From positions 1-39,251 of the forward strand of contig CAXOVX010000011.1 of the NCBI GenBank assembly GCA_964213345.1: a DNA stretch of 39,251 nucleotides, in the 5' to 3' direction. Origin of the DNA: CAXOVX01 sp964213345. GTDB lineage: Bacteria; Pseudomonadota; Alphaproteobacteria; Rickettsiales; Midichloriaceae. Shown here in pieces: positions 26,572 through 35,411 of this stretch (position 1 is the stretch's first letter; the number at the start of each line of letters is the position of its first letter). A model generated the notes under the pieces. It had not been told where the DNA came from. It was given only the letters and a program-made list of their open reading frames with translations, and searched no databases. Made by a program: the position numbers and the translations under genes.

Positions 26572-29500
26572 AACTGCTCGTAAATTTATTACAGATAAAA
26601 GGCTCACGACTTACCAGAGAATGTATACGGTACTAAGCGTGATTCAGAAATCGAACTTCTTGTAATGAGCGTTGTTAAGAACCAGGCGTTTATGCCTTTA
26701 AAATGGATGTTTTGGTTCTGGATTATAACAACAGTTATGCTTTACCCTAGAACAACTATTTTAATTTATGATCCAATTACAAAGTATGAGCGCAAAGTGG
26801 ATAATGTACCACTTGTGCTTGGCGCTTTTGCGAGTACTATAAGTGGCATAGGGCATGGATTAACAGGAACTTACGGAAGTCTTCTTTAAATTACCTGACT
26901 ACCAAAAATACAGTGAGAACGGCAATATGTTTGCATCAAAGATTTTGAGGAACATGGACAAATATAGAATTCGAGATGGCACTTTGAAAGAAAATATGGA
27001 GAGGTTTATTAACCAATGCGTAGTACTGGAATCCTTGATGGGAGGGAAGTATACTCTGATGATTTGCATAGAAGTAATGATATATGGGCATTAGTTCGGG
27101 ATAATGGTAATCCTATTAACGGATTTAGCTATAGAGATCCCACTACCAAAGTTACAAACATATTATCTTGTAAAGATGGGGCTCAAAAATTAGACAAAGG
27201 TCTCACAAAAAATGTCAACCAATTAAGCAGTGTACTAGGTAGGAGATTTATGCTTAATGCTACAGCCTCTACAAGCGACATGATATACACTATTTTTTTT
27301 AAAGAGAAATTAGCCAGTAGCTATAACTTTATGTCTGGTATTGCAGCTCAAGCTGAAGATATTTTAAAACAAGAAATGATGATAAATACATTAGAAGATG
27401 TCAAGAATAACTATGCAGTGTCTAAAGCTACAGTGCAACAAAGAGCCTGGTACTTAGTTACGGGTGAGTTAGCTTCGAACTTCCTTGTAGCAATGAAGGT
27501 AGTTTTGGAAACTTTGGCCTATTCTTCATTCATCTTTGTGGTGATGCTTGTTATGCTCCCAAGTGGTATAACGATACTAGCGAGATATTTTGGAGTACTT
27601 CTTTGGCTACAACTTTGGGCCCCGCTTTATGCTGTATTAAACTTGGTGATGAGCATTATATTATTGCTAGATACCAAAGCAAGGCAATCTTAGGTAATGA
27701 AGGCCTTAGCATGTTAACCTCAATTGGGTTATCAGGATTACGTGCTGACATTGAAGCGATAGCAGCTGTGGCATCAGCCTTCATTCCATTTATATCTTAT
27801 GCCATAACACAAGAGGTGTTGGGTCCTTTATGCATTTAGCTGGTTCTATGACTTCAGCGATGCAAGGTGTGGCATCAAGTGCAGCTGGTGAGGTAGCATC
27901 AGGTAATCTAAGTATGATAATGTATCTTACGCTGGTAGAAGCCAACACATGACCTCGGGCTTTAAATTTGATGATAGCTTAAGCTATAAATCAGGCAGAA
28001 TGGAAGTTGAGACAAGCTCTGGAGTCCAACAATTTATTAACCCAGTTGGACATATGAAGCAAATGTCAGGCCCTGGGTTCAATATGTCAAGTTATCCAGA
28101 AAAGTTCACACAAAGTCAGACTGTTGGAAGTAAGTATAGTCATTTAATATCACGAGAAATGTCTGCTGTGCAAAGTAACATGAAAGATTTTGAGAGAAGT
28201 AAATCGATGGTGGAAGATAGTACAAGATCTCTATTCCAAAGTATGGCTAGAAACTTTGGTCAATGTAAGGCTTTTGCTATAGCTCAGTCCTCTGATTTAC
28301 AGGCATCTTTAGGTTGAACAGTAAGCTTTATAAAGGATCTACATGAAAAAGAAGGTTATACAGAAGCTCAAGCAGTAAGTCTAGCATTAGGCATAGGAGG
28401 AGGTTTTGGTATGGGTGCTGGATTTAATAATCAAGCAGCTTATGATGCGGCCTTACAAAAAGCTAAAGGGATTGCAGATAATAAAGGGGTTACCAGTCAT
28501 TTGGCTAACGCGATATCTCATCGTGATGAAATACAGTACACAGAAAACATGGGTGAAGAAAGGAGATTGTCTAATCAAATAAACACAAGTTTAAGCGATA
28601 TGTCAAGAAGTAGAGCTGCTATAAGCTTCCATAGTGATGAAGCAAAGAAACTTCAGCAAATGAAGGTAATGGAGGACAATTTACAAATTGGTTATAACAA
28701 AGACATAACAAACGAATTAGAGAACTATGCGGCAAATCGTAAAGATATTGCTGGCAATCCTTTGGGAAGAGCTAAGGCACTGCAAATTTTAAACGGTACA
28801 GATGATAGGTTTGTTTATGCTAAGGAGCAAATTCTAAATGATTTTTACAAGGAGCAAGTATCTAAAAAAGTGGTGCCATATGGAGGTCAAGCTGGTTCTA
28901 CAGAATCACAATTAGGTAGTCTAAGTCAAGCATATAATAGAGAAGACAGAAGTTTTGAACAAAAGAAAAATAATAAAAAAAAGGAATTTTTGAGTAAAGT
29001 TGCTAATGAAAGCAATGCTCCATACGGCCAATTTAATGCCGAACAAGCTCAATTACAGCAAGTAGATGGTGCTAAAGCTTATAATACAAAGGGATCTGTG
29101 TATTATAACAGTGCATCAGAAAAGCAAATTATGGAAGAGGGGGGTAATAAGAAACATGTGGCCTTAACTATCAGTGATGATGTAAGCGGTGCTGAATTTG
29201 CTAAAAAATACCAAAGCTTTACTCCAGAAAAGGGCGAAAGGACTGATATAGTATTTGATGTAAGGTTGTATATTAAAGATACTGCAAATGAAGTCAAACA
29301 AGAGAGAGCAAGTATAGAAAAAGAAGAACAACAACTTTCGAGCCAATACGCTAAAGAAACAGATACATCGAGAATAGCAAAGGTAGTGGGCTCTACAGCC
29401 GGCTCAGTTGCTCCATTATTAAAATTTGTAGGGAAAAGTATGCAGAGCTTTGATTCGGAAGGTGATGAATCACCTTATCCCACACAAAGCACAGTAAGTA

Positions 29501-30573
29501 AGGATAACTTTAAAGTGAACGAGCAAGAGCAGAATGCTCAACAAGCAAGTAGCTTGATCAATGCTCCACAAAATACGAATATTTTAGGGGCTCAGAGTGC
29601 TACAACTTCAATGGAAAGTACGAAAGACTTGGATAAAGAAGAGCAATTATTAATACTAAACCTGACGTAACAAATATGGGACCGAAAACATTCTTTGAAG
29701 AAATGCGAGATCAAAAAGTGCAAGACGTATCACAAGATATTGCGAATAATGCAAGCTTTGAGAACAAAAATTCTGTTGCACAAAGCAGCCAAGGAACGGG
29801 GGTTACAAATCAAGCACAAGAAGTGCTGGATACACAAAATTCAAGTAAGCATGATTTGGCCGGAAAATATCAAACTTTTGTTCCAGGAAAAGGAGAACCC
29901 AAAAGTATTGTAGATGATATAAGATCCCATATTAAAGATACCTCTCAGAAATCGAACAACAAGCGAGTAATATAAAGTATGGGGAGCAACAGAGTTCATG
30001 GCACAGTACACTAAAGAAGTAGGTATAGCAAAAGCAACTAGAGCAGAAACGCAAGAACCAAATATGCCTCATACACATCAAAATACAGTAAGTGCAGAAG
30101 CTCATTTACAAGATTCAAATATGAAAATCCCACAAACCAAGAGCTCTTTGAGTGGAATAGAAAGTACAAAAGATAAAGCGTTACTACATCCTGATAAAGA
30201 GTTTCTTCCAGATACAAATATTAAACATGAGCCTAACATAGGTCCTAAGACATTCTTTGAAGGGGTATGAGATCAAAAAGTACAAGCTGCACCATAGGAT
30301 GGCGTATTGCAGAACTCAAATATTGATACAAAGCAAAGCGATCATAGTATAGATGGAGGTAATGCCTATATACAAAAGTTATCAGAGAGACCTGACAACA
30401 CTAGAGACCAAAGTATATCAAACGTAAATACTTTAAGCCAAAAATCGGAATTTGAAAAGATTTTACCTGAGCCAAAACAGCAAGTAAAACGGATGAAAAG
30501 AGAAAATTATGAGCCAGACTTGAAAGTTAGGTTAGAAAAAGAGGCTCGGAAATTAAAAGATAAAGAAGAATAA
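26572..30573 (+). pseudogene. traG: TraG, mating-pair protein, many frameshifts and stops
   Basis: TraG pieces join over about 1,300 codons (F TraG has 938). The N-terminal membrane part reads DSEIELLVMSVVKNQAFMPL and KWMFWFWIITTVMLYPRTT, VDNVPLVLGAFASTISGIGH, FFKLPDYQKYSENGNMFASK and NILSCKDGAQKLDKGL. The central membrane region has FVVMLVMLPSGITILARYFG and LWLQLWAPLYAVLNLVMSII. The soluble part follows (PEKFTQSQTVGSKYSHLIS, SLALGIGGGFGMGAGF, SNAPYGQFNAEQAQLQQVDG). Frame changes lie near 26885, 27015, 27690, 27830, 27935, 29650 and 29980. Stops include TGA 28315-28317, TGA 30268-30270 and TAG 30295-30297. The start is uncertain. The C-terminal third holds a duplicated module. Confidence 0.9.
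29197..30297 (+). repeat. Duplicated module in the TraG C-terminus
   Basis: Two diverged copies of the same protein module follow each other. Copy 1 (about 29197-29720) has KKYQSFTPEKGERTDIVFDV, IKDTANEVKQERASIEKEE, SSQYAKETDTSRIAK, MESTKDLDKEEQLL and NMGPKTFFEEMRDQKVQ. Copy 2 (about 29860-30297) has GKYQTFVPGKGEPKSIVDDI, IKDTS, EIEQQASNIKYGEQQSS, AQYTKEVGIAKATRAE, IESTKDKALLHPDKEFL and NIGPKTFFEGV-[stop]-DQKVQ. They are alignable end to end over 150 residues or more, but the copies differ enough to be an old duplication. Confidence 0.8.
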
Positions 30574-30623
30574 TAAAGAAATAAATATACATATTATAAC
30601 TATATAATTATGTAAAGATGGCT

Positions 30624-30651
30624 TTGAAACGGAGTAATTTTGTAGTATAAT
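30624..30651 (+). promoter_or_regulatory. Sigma-70 promoter of the VapBC module
   Basis: TTGAAA at 30624-30629 and TATAAT at 30646-30651 with a 16-base spacer form a near-consensus promoter 27 bases before the vapB ATG. AAAGGGA lies just upstream of the ATG. This gives the toxin-antitoxin pair its own transcription start, independent of the decayed tra operon. Confidence 0.75.
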
Positions 30652-30677
30652 AAAGAAAAACAATAAAGGGAAATTAT

Positions 30678-30917
30678 ATGAAAAAACTAACTAATTTTTC
30701 TTTTGATCAAAAGATAATCAATTTACTGAATGAGCTGTCGGTAAAATACTCGCTATCAAAGACTGCTATAGTGCAAAGAGCTATTGAAGAATATGCACAT
30801 AGAAAGCTCAGCCAGAAAAGCGAAATATTGAATTTTGCCCATACTATAAGCGCAGATGACGCTAATGATATGATGGAGGTCATTCAAAAATCTAGAATAA
30901 ATAAAGATGAGGCCTAG
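30678..30917 (+). CDS. vapB: VapB-type antitoxin (ribbon-helix-helix)
   Basis: A 79-residue protein: KLTNFSFDQKIINLLNELSV (strand and first helix), SLSKTAIVQRAIEEYAHRKL (second helix), then a tail with LNFAHTISADDANDMMEVIQ that should wrap the toxin. The ribbon-helix-helix fold fits a type II antitoxin that represses its own promoter. AAGGGA precedes the ATG by seven bases. Its frame overlaps the toxin ORF. Unbroken. Confidence 0.8.
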   Translation: MKKLTNFSFDQKIINLLNELSVKYSLSKTAIVQRAIEEYAHRKLSQKSEILNFAHTISADDANDMMEVIQKSRINKDEA

Positions 30918-30921
30918 ATAT

Positions 30922-31320
30922 ATGAATTACGTTTTAGATAGTGATACAATAATATATTTTTTACGCGGTAATGAGAGGGTAGTATCTAAAATCAGATCTA
31001 TTGATGTAGACAAGTTATGCACTACTGTGATTAATCAAGCAGAATTATTATATGGTGCTTATAATTCGAATAATCCTAACGAAAATATCAAGACCATTAC
31101 CGGGTTTTTATCTAATATAGCTATCCTTGGTTTTGATAGTAATGCAGCAAGAGTATTTGGTAAGTTTAAATCAATCTTGAGGGCCGAGGGTCAGCTGATT
31201 ACTGATATGGACTTGATTATAGGATCTATTGTAATAGACAGAGGTTTGACCTTAGTAAGCAATAATACAAAACATTTTGAAAGGTTAAAGAATCTAAAAT
31301 TAAAGAACTGGAGTGCATAG
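30922..31320 (+). CDS. vapC: VapC PIN-domain ribonuclease toxin
   Basis: A 132-residue PIN-domain protein when started at ATG 30922, which places the family N-terminus MNYVLDSDTIIYFLRG in register; a start at 30907 adds only RPRY and is less likely. Acidic metal ligands are visible: Asp 6/8 (VLDSDT), Glu 41 (INQAELLYGA), Asp 95/97 (ITDMDLIIGS), and the C-terminal LVSNNTKHFERLKNLKLKNW. It would cut RNA, in known cases initiator tRNA or rRNA, unless bound by VapB. The stop just before the following ORF leaves only a two-base gap. Intact. Confidence 0.92.
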   Translation: MNYVLDSDTIIYFLRGNERVVSKIRSIDVDKLCTTVINQAELLYGAYNSNNPNENIKTITGFLSNIAILGFDSNAARVFGKFKSILRAEGQLITDMDLIIGSIVIDRGLTLVSNNTKHFERLKNLKLKNWSA

Positions 31321-31322
31321 AT

Positions 31323-31688
31323 ATGTTCAGCAGTACTTTTGAAGTATTAAAATTGCTTTTGAGTCGCAAAAATTACAGCGGTAATTTTGTATATATTAGA
31401 GCCATGTTTATTTTGATACTTTTGGGCTTTATAGCAGAATCTATACTAAAGTCTCCATTTAAAATTCCTTTTCAAATAGCGCGGCCAATAAAAGTAGCTC
31501 AAAAAATAAAAGAGCACCAAGAGTTTGTAAAAGAGGGCTAAAACAAAATTAAACAAGAAATGGACGCTAAAATTTCAGATTTAGACAAAAAGATGAAATC
31601 ATTTATGGGATTAAAGAAGGGGCTTGAGCAAACCAAGGCCAAGGCCAATCTGAGTACTTATGCTGAAGAACATGGTTCTATTTTTTAG
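31323..31688 (+). pseudogene. Unknown membrane-anchored coiled-coil protein with an in-frame stop
   Basis: From ATG 31323 the frame reads SSTFEVLKLLLSRKNYSGNF, a membrane helix (AMFILILLGFIAESIL), FKIPFQIARPIKVAQKIKEH, then TAA at 31539-31541. The same frame goes on without a shift: NKIKQEMDAKISDLDKKMKS, FMGLKKGLEQTKAKANL and STYAEEHGSIF, TAG at 31686-31688. Together 121 codons with one nonsense codon. The family is not recognised. Its place after traG, where traD is often found, invites a coupling-protein reading, but it lacks any NTPase motif. Confidence 0.5.
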
Positions 31689-31689
31689 T

Positions 31690-31838
31690 CAAACTATCTC
31701 AAGATATGAGACAGCAATTCCCGAACTTAAAGGGATTTTCTAAAACCAATCTATATAACATAAATCAATGGTATAATTTTTATATCTCCGGAGATGGAAA
31801 TTTCCAACAGCTTGTGGGAAATTTACCTTGTGGTCAGC
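31690..31838 (+). pseudogene. YhcG-type (DUF1016/PDDEXK) nuclease, N-terminal scrap
   Basis: One frame reads LSQDMRQQFPNLKGFSKTNL, YNINQWYNFY and QQLVGNLPCGQ, the DUF1016 N-terminal DNA-binding pattern (L-S-x-D-x-R-x-x-F-x-x-x-x-G-F-S-x-x-N-L-x-x-M-x-x-F/W-Y...I-P-W-G-H). The catalytic PDDEXK domain is absent. After about 31838 the frame runs into the opposite-strand DUF2793 gene. About 45 codons remain of a protein normally near 350 residues. Confidence 0.7.
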
Positions 31839-32170
31839 AAATCTCTCCATTGGTTGCGATCGTACACAATAAGCGTATGAACGTCTATAACCCAGAATAC
31901 AGCTCCTTCTTTTGGCGTTATGTACTTCCATTTGCCACTAAACAGTGCAATTCTTCCGATTTGATTTTGCCATTCAGATTTTGCATTACCGGGAATGATA
32001 TATTTATCACCACAAATAACGTTTTGGGTGGGTGGGGCAGTTACAGAGCAAGATATAATTCCACCACTTAGTATATTGTCTAAATCAAAAAAATTCTGAT
32101 TAAGTAAAATTTCTTTCTGAAGCTGGTATTGTTCCAAAAAAGCTAACCCTAAATACGAAGAATATTCCAT
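31823..32170 (-). CDS. DUF2793 protein (phage/GTA tail-type)
   Basis: Started at ATG 32170 this gives 115 residues: MEYSSYLGLAFLEQYQLQKE, ILLNQNFFDLDNILSGGI, TAPPTQNVICGDKYIIPGNA, EWQNQIGRIALFSGKWKYIT, PKEGAVFWVIDVHTLIVYDR and NQW. The pattern L-x-L-P/A-x-L-x-x-x-Q-x-Q-K, T-A-P-P-x-x-x-x-x-G-D-x-Y-I-x-P and W-x-x-x-x-G-x-I-A is DUF2793, found in tail or tail-fibre regions of alphaproteobacterial phages and gene transfer agents. A longer start at 32212 adds a hydrophobic leader absent from the family. The C-terminus ends in YhcG-derived sequence (DLLTTR), so it may be cut short. No other phage gene is nearby. Confidence 0.7.
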   Translation of the reverse strand: MEYSSYLGLAFLEQYQLQKEILLNQNFFDLDNILSGGIISCSVTAPPTQNVICGDKYIIPGNAKSEWQNQIGRIALFSGKWKYITPKEGAVFWVIDVHTLIVYDRNQWRDLLTTR

Positions 32171-32990
32171 ATGGTATATTATTTTGAAAATTATGATTGA
32201 CATAAGTGACAAATTTTATTTATAAAGTAGATCGTATGTTTTTGGGAGTCAAAAAGTTTTGTTGATGTATTGCGGTGGGTACAAACGAGTACGGCAGTGG
32301 CTTTCTGCTATAGTCAGTGCTTCGAAAAATGGGAAATTTAGCTGAGGAGCGCGCGCATTATGAGACGGATTACGGGATGGGGCTTTATGGGATAAGATGC
32401 GCAATCTATGAGTGTCGTTTTCGACAACTTTTGATATAGGTTGTTTTGATCTTGTTGCAATAATATTTCTTTAAAATTTTTAATACCATTTTATCTTTGT
32501 GTTATCTTAGCAGGTGAATATCTGCCTCTACTAATAGGCTTTTTTAAAAACTTTACTTTTGCTACGAATTGCTGCGTTATACCAAGTTTTATTTTTAAAT
32601 GGGCACTAGAAACACAGGGGTGAGTAGGGTGAAGTAGTATTAGTAAACTACATGACTGCACCCGAATCTCGCAACGTAACGATGTGTATATTACAAAGGT
32701 GGATTTGGTATCGCTCAGGTCATGTGTCTAAAGTCTAAAGAGTGTTCTTTGTATTATTTTGTCGTTAAGATCTAATGTTATGTTCTTACGTACGGAGTGA
32801 TACTATACCAGCACCTACCTTGACTCGCAGGCTCCTCCGACTGCGTTTCGTTTAAAGCTATCCACAAAACTACTACTTTCCCGACAGCCCTACTAGTAAT
32901 AATATTGTGGTTTTATGCTATAAATAACCTGATATTCCAGATCTGATTTAAGATACAAATCACGATTATCTACTGCTGTATGCTAGCAGT
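32171..32990. other. 820 bases without a recognised gene
   Basis: I found no protein frame with family features and no tRNA, rRNA, tmRNA or SRP RNA signature here. GC content is visibly higher than in the tra region in parts (for example 32340-32420 and 32810-32880). Small hairpins occur, such as GTAG...CTAC near 32634-32655. The stretch separates the mobile element from conserved chromosome and may be decayed sequence. The last 100 bases follow the 3' end of fliE. Confidence 0.4.
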
Positions 32991-33458
32991 CTATAGAGGC
33001 ATTCTGAGTACTTCTAGAAATGCATTAACCAACTTGTCTCTGACTGTTATTACCTGTTGTAATACCACCTCTGATTCGTTTACAAAGGACATCACTTCCA
33101 CTAGCCCTTTTTCTCCACTTGCAGCTTCTTCTACATAATGCTCTGTTTTGCGAAGATTTTTTATTTTAGAGGTAGCTGCATCCTGCAGCATACCAGCAAA
33201 AGATGGAGCTACTTTCCCGTTGGAGACTACATCAATAACGTCGCTTTGCCTCAATATGTTGAGATTTTGATGAGCAGGAGCTACTTTGACTGCCTCGCCC
33301 CCGCTAACCTGCGGCTGTCCAATCGTAACTTGGTCTCGCAATTCCAAAATAGAGCTACTGGCTTTTGCTATTTTATTGCTTGATTTCAGTGCTTCATTAT
33401 AAGCTTTAGTGGCTTGTAGATACGAATTATTTACTGCACGTATAGTGGACGAAGACAT
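32991..33458 (-). CDS. fliE: FliE, flagellar hook-basal body adaptor
   Basis: A 155-residue protein whose C-terminal 70 residues are clearly FliE: SFAGMLQDAATSKIKNLRKT, VEVMSFVNESEVVLQQVITV and RDKLVNAFLEVLRMPL (family V-x-x-V-x-x-A-x-x-x-L-Q-x-x-x-x-V-R-D-K-x-V-x-A-Y-Q-E-I-M-R-M-x-V). The N-terminal 85 residues are longer and more polar than in E. coli FliE (104 residues in all). FliE joins the MS ring to the proximal rod. It stands alone here, divergent from dnaJ. It is intact and, with motA and motB nearby, implies a retained flagellar gene set. Confidence 0.9.
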   Translation of the reverse strand: MSSSTIRAVNNSYLQATKAYNEALKSSNKIAKASSSILELRDQVTIGQPQVSGGEAVKVAPAHQNLNILRQSDVIDVVSNGKVAPSFAGMLQDAATSKIKNLRKTEHYVEEAASGEKGLVEVMSFVNESEVVLQQVITVRDKLVNAFLEVLRMPL

Positions 33459-33805
33459 ATAAATATACTACCAACACATAATTTAGTTGACCTAGGCAGC
33501 CACATTGTATACTGATCATCAATACGGTGCCAATCTTTTTTGCTGCTTTATTTCATTTTTTTTGTCAAGTCAAATCAGGTATCACAAGAATTAGCGTTAA
33601 AGTTAATATCACACCTAGAAAGTGCATACTAGCCCATATGCAAAGTACAATAACCTAAGCAACAAGATTGCAATTAAGGAGTTATATCGTTGAATTTCCA
33701 GCTTTAGCACTTATCCGCCTACTTCCTCGCAAAGATTTTTTTGCACAAAAGTGCCTCTCTATCAGATTATAATATAACGATTGATGATTTTTTTAATTTG
33801 CATTA

Positions 33806-33837
33806 CTTGAATTTCCTTTATGCAAAGCTATCTCTAT
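33806..33837 (+). promoter_or_regulatory. Candidate heat-shock (RpoH) promoter of dnaJ
   Basis: CTTG at 33806-33809, then 18 bases, then CTATCT at 33828-33833 matches the alphaproteobacterial RpoH pattern (CTTG, about 17-18 bases, C-Y-TAT-N-T) with one mismatch. Transcription would start near 33842. This leaves about 45 bases before the ATG at 33887 and excludes the upstream in-frame ATG at 33836 as the start. Confidence 0.5.
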
Positions 33838-33886
33838 GATACATGGAGACTATCTCTGTAACTGTCACATTGAGCCAATTATTGTA

Positions 33887-35059
33887 ATGAGCAAATCTGA
33901 TTATTATCAAACGCTAAAGGTCCCAAGAGAGGCAGATGCAGGTAGCATAAAAAAGGCGTATAGAAAGTTAGCTATGCAATACCATCCAGATAGGAATCCT
34001 GGAAACAGGGAGTCTGAGCAGAAATTTAAAGAAATCAATGAGGCATACGAAGTCCTGAAAGATGGGCAGAAGCGTGCTGCATATGATCGTTTTGGGCATT
34101 CTGCATTTCAGGCAGGAGGAGCTGGCTCTAGCGGTAAAGGATTTGAAGGAGGATTCCATACTGAGGATTATGCAGACTTTTCTGATATTTTTAGCGGTAT
34201 CTTTGACGATATTATGGGGAGAGCGGGTAGTAAAAGACCAGGACACCAGCAGGCGCGTGGAGCTGACCTTAAGTACAACCTCACTATCACGCTAGAAGAG
34301 GCTTTTCATGGAAAAAAGCAGAACATTAAGTACAAGAGCACGGGAAGGTGTATAGACTGTGAGGGAACTGGCAGTAAAAGCAAAAGTGGCAATGTAACGT
34401 GCTTAGCATGTGGCGGGAAAGGGAAAATACGTTCTCAGCAAGGATTTTTTACGATAGAGCGTACATGTAGCGCATGTGGAGAGACCGGCACCACCATAAA
34501 GGATCCATGTTTAATATGTGGGGGAACGGGTATAATAGAGAAACAGAAAACGCTAGCTATTAGTATACCTAAAGGCGTGGAAGATGGAACAAGAATAAAG
34601 ATTACTGGTGAGGGCGAGGCTGGCATTAGAGGTTCTTCTTCAGGTGATTTGTATGTTTTTGTGCAGGTTAAGAAACATAACCTATATACGAGAGAAGGGA
34701 GGCATTTGATTTGTGAAGTCCCTGTAAAAATGACGATAGGGGCTTTAGGGGGAAGTATAGAAATACCTGGTATTGACGGTAGCTTAATAAAAGTATCAAT
34801 CCCAGCTGGTACGCAAACAAACGCACAATTTAGATTGCAAGCAAAAGGAATGCCAGTCTTAAACTCTTCAGCATGTGGTGATCTTTTTATTCATATTAAG
34901 GTAGAAACGCCTGTTAATTTGACTTCGCACCAAAAAGAACTACTCGAACAATTTGAAAAAGATTCTCATAGTAACTCAAGTCCTAATTCAACGGGATTTT
35001 TCGAAAAAGTAAAAAATTTCTGGTCTGATATCACCAGGCAAAGCAAAGAGGGAAAATAG
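33887..35059 (+). CDS. dnaJ: DnaJ chaperone (Hsp40)
   Basis: A 390-residue type I DnaJ starting at ATG 33887 (MSKSDYYQTLKVPREAD), the normal N-terminus; an in-frame ATG 51 bases upstream would add an atypical leader. J domain residues 4-70 with HPD at 33-35; glycine/phenylalanine-rich linker 71-115; zinc-binding domain with four C-x-x-C-x-G-x-G repeats (CIDCEGTG 155-162, CLACGGKG, CSACGETG, CLICGGTG); C-terminal substrate-binding domains (TLAISIPKGVEDGTRIKI). It stimulates DnaK ATPase in protein folding. Here dnaJ is alone, without dnaK before it. Intact and of full length, in contrast to the tra genes. Confidence 0.97.
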   Translation: MSKSDYYQTLKVPREADAGSIKKAYRKLAMQYHPDRNPGNRESEQKFKEINEAYEVLKDGQKRAAYDRFGHSAFQAGGAGSSGKGFEGGFHTEDYADFSDIFSGIFDDIMGRAGSKRPGHQQARGADLKYNLTITLEEAFHGKKQNIKYKSTGRCIDCEGTGSKSKSGNVTCLACGGKGKIRSQQGFFTIERTCSACGETGTTIKDPCLICGGTGIIEKQKTLAISIPKGVEDGTRIKITGEGEAGIRGSSSGDLYVFVQVKKHNLYTREGRHLICEVPVKMTIGALGGSIEIPGIDGSLIKVSIPAGTQTNAQFRLQAKGMPVLNSSACGDLFIHIKVETPVNLTSHQKELLEQFEKDSHSNSSPNSTGFFEKVKNFWSDITRQSKEGK

Positions 35060-35411
35060 TAAGTTGCCCGCTAAAGGAATTTTGTGAATAAATAGACTTT
35101 ACTAATTTCGAAACTCGCTTGTGATGACGGGGTATAAGGGCATATAGAGCGCAGAACAGCAGCAATATTTTGTGCCAAATTACGTTTTTTTCCTATACTC
35201 CTTTGCTCCCACCATTGCGTTCCTCATGCTCATTTAAGAATGAGACTTGATATTAGATGTACGTGATGGATTCAAACGCTGGAGTAGCGCAGTGGTTCAT
35301 AGTGAAAGTAGAGTTTCGAAAGAAGTCTGATAAAAAACAAAGCGTGTGCTGGGACGTAAGCAGAAAACTAAACTCCTTGAATTTGACTCAAAAAGGGCAT
35401 TAATGATGCTC
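35060..35411. other. Convergent gene-free region between dnaJ and plsC
   Basis: These 352 bases hold no recognisable gene. On the minus strand, just after the plsC stop, a short imperfect hairpin (GAGCAT, CATTA, ATGCCC) is followed by TTTTTG (about 35391-35410). It could be a weak terminator for plsC. A local inverted repeat around GCTCATTTAAGAATGAG lies near 35230-35246. No terminator was seen for dnaJ. Confidence 0.4.

Noticed and set aside
7697..30270. TGA read as Trp (recoded genetic code), suggested by several in-frame TGA codons
   Set aside because: Only one or two of the sites plausibly face Trp; others face Arg or unrelated residues. parA and traU end properly on TGA right at the start of the next gene, so TGA is a normal stop here.
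31323..31688. TraD coupling protein
   Set aside because: The position would fit, but the frame has one membrane helix and a coiled coil, with no Walker motifs and too short a length.
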